Shown here: one piece after another, positions 57,099 through 64,000 of the stretch
Layout of the letters: each line of letters starts with the position of its first letter
How positions within the stretch are numbered: the stretch's first letter is position 1
Source: Cornus controversa
Taxonomy: Eukaryota > Streptophyta > Magnoliopsida > Cornales > Cornaceae
DNA: 64,000 nt
Direction of reading: 5' to 3'
Assembly (NCBI GenBank): GCA_026545225.1
Contig: CM048848.1
Span: 28,002,806 to 28,066,805, forward strand
The notes under the pieces: generated by a model
What the model saw: only the letters and a program-made list of their open reading frames with translations
The model's database searches: none
What the model was told of the DNA's origin: nothing
Made by a program: the position numbers and the translations under genes

Positions 57099-58663
57099 TG
57101 CGAGTTGGAGATGATATTGGCCTCATTATAAGAGTAATTTGCATGTCTTTGCTATCTTATCCTTTTTTTTTATATATTGTACTTGGAGAAATAATCTACT
57201 GTTGCCTTGATAAAAGAGTGTGGGACTTATTTCTTGTCAACAATCATCAAGAAATTTAGATTTTGCGCTGAAATGCAGAAGTTGGCAGATTATACGTATA
57301 CGTATATGTATTTACTAGCTGAAAATTTGATAAACTCTGAATGGTTAGTGCTTGTTTGGGGACCTTCCTGAGGCGTCAAAAAGTTCTTTCAAGTATCAAA
57401 AGTTCTTTTAAAAAAAAAATGTGACTATTGGTTATACATATGTAAAGACTTTTTCGAAGAAGTTGGTGGTTGGGAAGCTCGTTTAAAAGAAGTTAAAAAT
57501 ATTGCTTTTAGAAGAACCTCTTTTTAGAAAGCCAAATTTTCTTTTGAAATAAATTTGTTATTTTACTAATTTGTCAATATATTTCTTATATATTTACAAG
57601 ATTGTGCTATATTCTCTTTTAGTTCCTCGTTCCTCCACCGCCACTGCTTCTGCCAACACCACCACTACTGCCACCTCCACCACCACCACCACCATCACCA
57701 CCGCCACCTCCACTATCACAGCCAGATATCAAGATTGTGCTATATATTTCTTATATATAAAGAATTGAAAATTAGGAAATCTATATCTATGATCGGATGA
57801 CTCTAGGGACTGAATTCGATCCAACGGTAAAAGTAGTCCAATCGAGAGAGAAACTTGAGGATTTTTAGGTAAAATAAACTGAATTTTATCAAGAATGATT
57901 AATCTGAGTATTTAGTGATGGAAGATAGATATTTTACTAATCGGGAATGGGCAATGTGGGCCATGATTTCACAAAATTGGGTCATTGGATGGGCTATTTT
58001 CAAATCAAATGATTCAATTGGAAGAATTATAATTCAAATTAATTTTTTAAATAACTTAATTGACTTTGATGAAGATTTATAACCCTCTAGTGGTGGCCAA
58101 AATCAAAATTATGGTACTAAAATTCCTACTTTAAACCCAATTTGAACTCAGTTGTACAATCCAACAGCGAGAATGATTTTTACTGTTAAAAGATGATGGA
58201 ACTCCACTTTTGGGGTGAATTTGGAGTCTTGAAACTCCTTCATTGTACCTATTAATGGACTTCATGAAGTCCAAATGACGAAAATTAGCCTAAATATGGG
58301 TGGGGGCAAAATATGATTTCTACACCTTTTAGACACTTAATTTAAACTTTTAAAGTTTCATTTCAATCAATATTGGTAATTATAAAATTCAATTCTTCAA
58401 TTTTAGAAATTTTATTAATAAATATACATTACATTTGATTCTCAAATATAACCAATGAAGTAGTTTAATGTTTGACGAATATTCATTTACACATGATGAG
58501 TGAGGTAAAAAAACCTTTATAATAAATATTTTTACGTTTAAAAAGAATAAATAATTACAAATAAGAAAAAAATGCACAAAATTTGAAGTCAACCAATAAT
58601 CAACACTAGTAATTCAAGTATAAACAAATCAATTCGGATTTTAACGTAATTAATTCACCTTTT

Positions 58664-58712
<49 letters not shown>

Positions 58713-60305
58713 TTGGAGAGAGAAAGAAGGTTTATATAAATATTTATAGATTTTTTTTTATTTTATGGATATTCGACACACTCAATATTAATTTGTCAAA
58801 AAAAAACAAATATAATATTAGATAGAGAAAACTCAAAACAAAATATTACAAAGAGAATTTAAAGCAAAAATTTGAAAAGTGATAATTCAGTTAGTTCACA
58901 AATCATCATATTTCATTTTTTTCTCAACAAATTTAATTTATTTAATCTTTCAAATTGAAAAGAAAGTGATTGAAATGAAAATCACACATGTATGGTGAGA
59001 CTTAATGTAAGAAAGTCATTTGACGTTGATTTATTTTGATTGAAATAAAAATTATAATTTTTAATGGTTCATGAATGTACCTATAGGGAAATTTTTTTTT
59101 TAGAAAATGGTTAGACACAAAATATGGTCTTATTCATTATATTGTTGTATTGAATACTTGAAACACAATAATCAATATCCTGTTGGGCTCGATATATGAA
59201 AGTAATGAAATGCCCATTCATTAAAGATTTTTCTTAAATTGACTAATTGACCTTATATATCTTTATTTTGATTGATATAAGAATTTGAAAATTTATTACT
59301 AATTTAGTTCACACTTCATCATATTTTAGTTTATTCTCAATGTATTTAATTTATTTACGTTTTCAAATTGGAAAATAAGTAATTTTATATAAAATCAACA
59401 CATTTACTTCATAAATAAACAAAATATTTTCCTATTTCAGCAGCTCCAATTCTATTTTAAACAAAGTTAATTCGTCTTTTCAAAACTTTATTTAAATTTT
59501 CAAATATTTGTTTTAGAAATACTGTATGTATATATCCAGATGTAGACAAAAAATATTTTTTAAATAAATATCTATAAATTTTAGGATTTATATAGATTTA
59601 ACACACTAAAGAGCAACTCCAACGTTCCCAGACACTGACGAACCAAATCCAAAAAAGAGATCCAATCAGCGATCACTTATACTTTTCTTTAGAGAGATAA
59701 AGAGAGTTTAAATAAATATTTATAAATTTTAAAATTTATATAGATCTAACACACTTAGGATTAGAGTGAAAATATAAAAAATATATTATTTATAATATTA
59801 TTTTATTACTTTTTTTTCTCTTTGAAATAGTTACAATATTATTATATTACTTTTCTTTTGTGTTGGAAAGAGTTGCGCTAGTTTATGCTCCGTTTGGTTG
59901 GAGGGATGGGAAAATGAATGGAAGGGAAAGGGGGAGGGATGGATGAGGCATCCCTAGAGAAGGGATTGTGTCTCATCCACTTTTTGTTTGGTTGGATGAA
60001 AGGGATAATAGAAAGGATTGATGGAGTGACAACTTTTTTTTATTTGATTGGAAAGAAGGAAAGAAGAGTTTTTATATACTTTTACCAATATTCTCTCATC
60101 AATTAAGGAGAAAAAGTAAATTTCACTAAATTCACTTGGAAAGTAAATTTCGTACATTTTAATGCACTTGGTATGAAGCCATCACCATACAATTCTTTCA
60201 TGATTATATATATATATAAAGTAGCATACTTTTGTGTTTGTGAAAGAAATGGTGAAGGTAATTAATTTAACACACAAAAAAATTGAATTATTGTGATATT
60301 GGAAG
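57099..60305. other. AT-rich intergenic DNA
   Basis: Similarity to the copy 1 flank ends at about 57347. A CAC/CCA-rich stretch lies at 57633-57712 between two direct repeats CAAGATTGTGCTATAT (about 57597 and 57729). An AT microsatellite is at about 58669-58708. MITE-like starts occur at about 59610 (GAGCAACTCCAACG) and 59888 (CTCCGTTTGGTTGGAGG), each without a clear partner end. No gene recognised. Confidence 0.5.
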
Positions 60306-60527
60306 TGTTAAAGGAAACTATCCCTATAATTGTGGTGATGATAATACAGAAATAAACTCCTCAAATTGTGGCAGTATCAAGGAAGATTGTCAAGGGTCAG
60401 CTATTACATGTTAAACATGTGCCTTAAATTACTCTTTCTCGTTATGTAAATTTTCATGTGTATATATTCTCTACGATTGGTTAATGAAAGATCATCGCTT
60501 CCCTTACCAAATTACTCAAAATCTTCA
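60306..60527 (+). repeat. Probable 5' LTR of the plus-strand copia element
   Basis: Starts TGTTAAAGG, ends TTCA directly before the primer binding site. 222 bp is a usual length for copia LTRs. The start is inferred from TG only, since no second LTR is in view. Confidence 0.55.
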
Positions 60528-60540
60528 TGGTATCAGAGCC
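60528..60540 (+). other. Primer binding site of the plus-strand copia element
   Basis: TGGTATCAGAGCC, initiator-Met-tRNA type, immediately after the LTR. Confidence 0.88.
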
Positions 60541-61936
60541 ATCATCCGCAAGCCTTGAAACCATGTCAACCTCTTCATCAAAACAAGAATTGGAACTTAC
60601 AATCCAATCATTTCATCAATGTTCAAGCTTGATTTCTGTTAAGCTCACCACTACTAATTACCTCCTATGGCGTTCTCAGATCACTCCTCTAATTCAAAGT
60701 TTGGGCATTTATCATCATCTTACAAACAATGATAAACCCGCTGAAGAGATAGAGGCTGAGAAGGCTAGCAAAGGTGCTAACCCGCTTTATGAGTCATGGA
60801 TTACAAACGATGGCTTGCTCGTTTCATGGTTATTCGGAACCATGAAAGAAGACATGCAAAGTTTGATCTTCAACTCCGAAATAGCATATTAGGTGTGGAC
60901 CTAGCTGGAAGAGCAACTTTTTCCCGTCACAGTTGAGAAGAAACGTCATTTAAAAGGAATGTTAATGACCATTTAGAAGGGATCTCGATCATTGGAAGAC
61001 TACATGAGAGATTGCAAGTCTATTTGTGACAATCTCGCTGCCATTAAGAAGCCAGTCCCAGACCTTGATAAGTTGTTCCATTTCTCTCGTGGTTTAGGTT
61101 CGAGTTATGAGAATTTTTGAATTGCTATGCTCACCAAACCACCTGACCCATCATTTTCTCAGTTTGTTCTAGCCCTTCAAGGTTATGAGTAATCACAAAC
61201 TACGAAAAGAGACCAAGAGAAGATGTACTTGGAACATGCTCAAGCCTTCTTCGGACAGCGAGGTCGTAGTAGAAGCGATCAAGGAGGCCGTGGATAGTTC
61301 AACTCAAGAGGTAGGGGTTTTACTCCTGCTGGAAGGTACAAAGCTCAAAGCAATCAAAACAACAACCGAAACATCAGTCAAAATAGTAGCAACATCCCAC
61401 CGATGGATAGGAATCCTTCTAGACAGCAACAATGTCCAAACAATGCTAAAAATAATGGTAAAGTTTCTTATCAAATTTGTGGAAGAGCAAATCACCTGGC
61501 TATTGATTTTTGGTACAGGTTTGATTATTCATACCAACCTGAAGATTTTTCTAAAGCTCTTGTTGCTCTCGCTATTAATGATTCAAATGATCAGTCATTC
61601 TATGTTGATTCTGGAGCCACTTCGTATATGACAAATGATACAGGTAAACTCTCTTACATTAAACCGTATAATGGAAGTGATGCAATTTATGTCGGAGACG
61701 GAAATAGTTTACCTATATCTCATACTGGTGATATTTGTGTTAATACGCATGAAGGACAATTAAATTTAAAGGATGTGCTTGTGGTCCCTGATTTGAAAAG
61801 AAGTTTATTGTCAGCTGAAAATTTTACTTCAGACAATCTGTGTACTTTTGAATTCACTGCTTTTGATTTTGTTATTAAGGATCGAAATCAAAGGACAATA
61901 GCGGGGGGCGTAAGAAAGGTCAACTCTATGCTCTAG
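60541..61936 (+). pseudogene. Copia gag and protease
   Basis: One frame with several stops. It shows KLTTTNYLLWRSQITPLIQS near the gag start, DLDKLFHFSRGLGSSYENF, a Gly/Arg-rich tail, and a zinc knuckle with a changed second half (YQICGRANHLAIDFW). The protease follows as FYVDSGATSYMTND. A G-run near 61905 shifts the frame just before the pre-integrase domain. Confidence 0.82.
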
Positions 61937-62880
61937 ATGGAATTCCTCAAGAGGCTTTTAATGCAATAAGGAAAGGCGGATCATCTGCAACTCTTTGGCA
62001 TCAACGACTCGGACACCCGAATTCAAAGATTTTTTCTTTATTAAAGGAAAATAAAGTTATTGATGTTACCCATTGGATTTCTAAACCTTCAATTTGTGTT
62101 AGTTGTCAAATGGGAAAGAGTTGTAAATTGCCTTTTCATTCTTCAAATAGAATTTTAAATTTTCCTCTTGAGAAAATTCATTGTGATCTTCGAGGATCTA
62201 CCCCTTTGGCTTCAAATCAATGATTTCATTTCTATGCAATTTTTGTGGATGATTACTAGAGGTTTACATGGTTATATCCTTTACGAAGAAAATTAGAATT
62301 TTTTAATTGTTTTCTCAAATTTCGGCTAGTAGAGAACCAATTTGATCAAAAAATTAAGATTTTTCAGTGCGACGGTGGTGGTGAATTCAGTTCAAATGAT
62401 TTCCTTGATCATATAAAAAATTGTGGGATTGAAATGCATATCTCTTGTCCTTGAACTCCTGAGTAAAACGGAGTAGTGGAACGTAAGCATCGACATATTG
62501 TCGAAGGCTTAACAATGTTGTTTCATGCAAATTTGCCTCTATTACTTTGGGTTGATGTCTTTCTTTCTACAGTTTATCTCATTAACAGATTATCGTCTTC
62601 CATTTTACAGAATAGCAGTCCTTATCATAAACTTTACAAATAACATCCTGATTACAGTGTCTTGCGGGTGCTTGGGTGTCGATGTTTTCCATCACTACGA
62701 TATAACGGTGGTAATAAATTTACTAAGAAAACATACTCATGTGTTTTCATTGGCTAAAGCCCCATATATAAAGGTTATCACTGCTTAGAGCCCAAAACAA
62801 AGAGAGTTCACATATCTCGGCATGTCATTTTTGATGAAGGAAACTTTCCTCACAAAGCTCCGTGTTATGCTCCTGCCTCT
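61930..62880 (+). pseudogene. Copia pre-integrase and integrase
   Basis: Pieces in changing frames: LWHQRLGHPNSKIFSLL with CVSCQMGKSC (zinc finger), CDGGGEFSSNDFLDHI, a stop-containing NGVVERKHRHIVEGL with the Glu kept, then VLGCRCFPSLRYN and HVIFDEGNFPHKA. Stops occur at several sites. Confidence 0.8.
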
Positions 62881-63134
62881 TCACAATTGGTTTTGTCTAA
62901 GTTTCCTTATTTTGATGAATTATTTGACTCTACGAAAAAGGCAGTTAAGCGGATCCTATGGTATCTTAAGGGAACTCAACATTTTGGGATACGTTATCTT
63001 TCTCAAAGTTCTTCATCTTTGTATGGTTTTAGCAATTCTAATTGGGCTGGATGTCAAACTACAAGGAGAACTACTATGGGTTTTTGTGTCTTCTTTTGTG
63101 CAAACTGTGTTACATGGTGTTCAAAGAAGCAACC
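62880..63134 (+). pseudogene. Copia RNase H fragment, fused to integrase end and cut by LTR insertion
   Basis: LVLSKFPYFDE is followed at once by STKKAVKRILWYLKGTQHFG and SNSNWAGCQTTRRTTMGFCV, so the whole reverse transcriptase core has been deleted. The frame runs to CVTWCSKKQP and then enters the inserted LTR at 63135. Confidence 0.78.
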
Positions 63135-64000
63135 TGTCACGCCCCTAAACCCGAACCGCCGGGACTCCCCCGGACCGACCCCGAATCCCTAGTGTGAACC
63201 TGTTCACCCAACCCCATGAACAATCTCAAGCACACTCATGTGATAATATCCATTTCCGATACCATGCCATAATGCCCCGATTTCCCCACTCTCGGAAGAC
63301 CGGAGGTTAACTGTCCATTTAAACCCAGTGAACCCTTATTACACTCATTAACAGCGGAAGCTTAACTTAATTGTTGCATATAAATTCACACAACACTACC
63401 TCAACCAATCCCCAAGGGCCCTACATTGAATCATACACCTTAGAAGAAATTTACTTGGCTACACCTTTGAGAATCACTCAATTTCGAACCTCAAAACTTT
63501 CTGTGTTTGGAATATAAAACTGAGGCTTACACCATTGGATAGAGAATCCAAAAATACTCAAGTTAAAAAAAAACCACACTCAATTCCGATCTAAAACGAA
63601 GAAATTACGTCGAAATGAAGTTTTGGAAAAAGCTGTGAATAGTGATTTCGATTGATCGCAATGGGCATCTCGATTGATCGAAATGAAATCTCGATTGATC
63701 GAAATTCTTACGAAATTTTCACTCTTTCGGGACCCCAGACCTGCAATATCTCGATTGATCGAAAATGGGACTTCGATTGATCGAAATTCCTCCTATCTGG
63801 ACTCTAAAAATCACCATAAATCATCACCCCTTCGATCAATCGAAATGGGGGTTTCAATTGATCGAAATAGGCATTTCAATTGATCGAAATGCACCTCCTG
63901 GGACTTCCAACAACCCTATATATGATCCATTTGGAGCCCAATCAACATTCTATCATCCTAGAACCTCTCATACATGGTCTATAACATAAATGAAAGATTC
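63135..64000 (-). repeat. LTR of a diverged member of the chromovirus family, minus strand (runs off window)
   Basis: TGTCACGCCCC at 63135 is the complement of the LTR end GGGGCGTGACA. The complement of about 63520-63650 matches 6230-6360 of the first family well (for example ATTTCTTCGTTTTA and CTCTATCCAATGGTGTA). It carries the same palindrome array. It is either a solo LTR or the 5' LTR of an element whose rest would have to lie to the left; since copia lies on the left with no primer site next to it, this is a solo LTR or a 3'-truncated insertion. Confidence 0.78.
63648..63887. repeat. Palindrome array in the end-of-window LTR
   Basis: TCGATTGATCGA and close variants start at 63648, 63670, 63691, 63751, 63773, 63832, 63854 and 63876, with steps of 21-22 bp inside clusters. 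Same design as 5978-6215. Confidence 0.88.

Larger units (their letters stand above)
60306..63134 (+). mobile_element. Broken Ty1/copia element, plus strand
   Basis: Probable 5' LTR 60306-60527, primer binding site, gag, protease, integrase and a piece of RNase H. Reverse transcriptase is missing. At 63135 the element is cut by an inserted LTR. Many stops show it is old. Confidence 0.82.

Noticed and set aside
57571..57768. Thr-rich 65-codon frame
   Set aside because: It comes from a CAC/ACC simple repeat and has no support as a gene.
58389..58592. Small minus-strand frame of 67 codons
   Set aside because: Low-complexity, AT-rich, no start context or similarity that I can see.

Overview
This is nuclear DNA of a flowering plant, probably a eudicot. 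The evidence is chromovirus-type and Tat-type Ty3/gypsy elements, Ty1/copia elements, a CACTA end, hAT- and Mutator-like non-autonomous elements, and a spliced SABATH methyltransferase gene present twice with GT..AG introns. I cannot name the species. Almost everything else in the window is transposable element, much of it nested.

Layout. 1-14304: a head-to-tail pair of nearly identical Ty3/gypsy chromoviruses that share the middle LTR (window start cuts the first copy inside gag). 14305-19890: SABATH copy 1 (exons 14810-14902, 17355-18014, 18137-18472), carrying a stop at codon 3; intron 1 holds a tandem repeat and a fold-back element. 19891-19995: one end of a CACTA transposon. 20000-22432 and 38535 to about 39250: remains of a minus-strand Ty3/gypsy element (gag, PBS, LTR), apparently split by a 16.1 kb minus-strand Tat-lineage element (22433-38534, near-matching 5 bp duplications). 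The left LTR of the Tat element is itself split by a 3.7 kb LTR-like insertion (23107-26821, duplication ATTTA). 39577-39822: a MITE. 40225-52983: a decayed minus-strand copia element whose right LTR is split by a 6.6 kb composite inverted repeat (46226-52851) built from a deleted hAT-like element. 53194-57098: SABATH copy 2, intact (exons 53194-53286, 55975-56634, 56760-57098). 57100-60300: AT-rich intergenic DNA. 60306-63134: a broken plus-strand copia element that has lost its reverse transcriptase. 63135-64000: a minus-strand LTR related to the first chromovirus family, inserted in that copia element and running off the window.

How it fits together. Only the SABATH genes look like host genes. 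They belong to one direct duplication of about 4 kb, and the roughly 34 kb now between them is mainly transposons. Copy 2 keeps a clean reading frame and conserved family residues. Copy 1 has lost its original start context and has changed at several positions. A chromovirus LTR reading toward copy 1 lies about 0.5 kb upstream of it. A copia LTR containing a very large potential hairpin lies about 0.2 kb upstream of copy 2.

Most notable signals: (i) the 6.6 kb hAT-derived inverted repeat, similar in form to the maize Mu killer locus, with a near-matching 8 bp target duplication that suggests it moved as one unit; (ii) arrays of 12 bp TCGATTRATCGA palindromes at about 22 bp spacing, kept in two diverged LTRs of one family; (iii) a decayed antisense reading frame in the Tat element; (iv) a 31 bp palindromic minisatellite found both in the Tat LTRs and inside its internal region; (v) the tandem, LTR-sharing chromovirus pair with the same stop codon before the chromodomain in both copies.

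All boundaries were read by eye. Identity figures are estimates.
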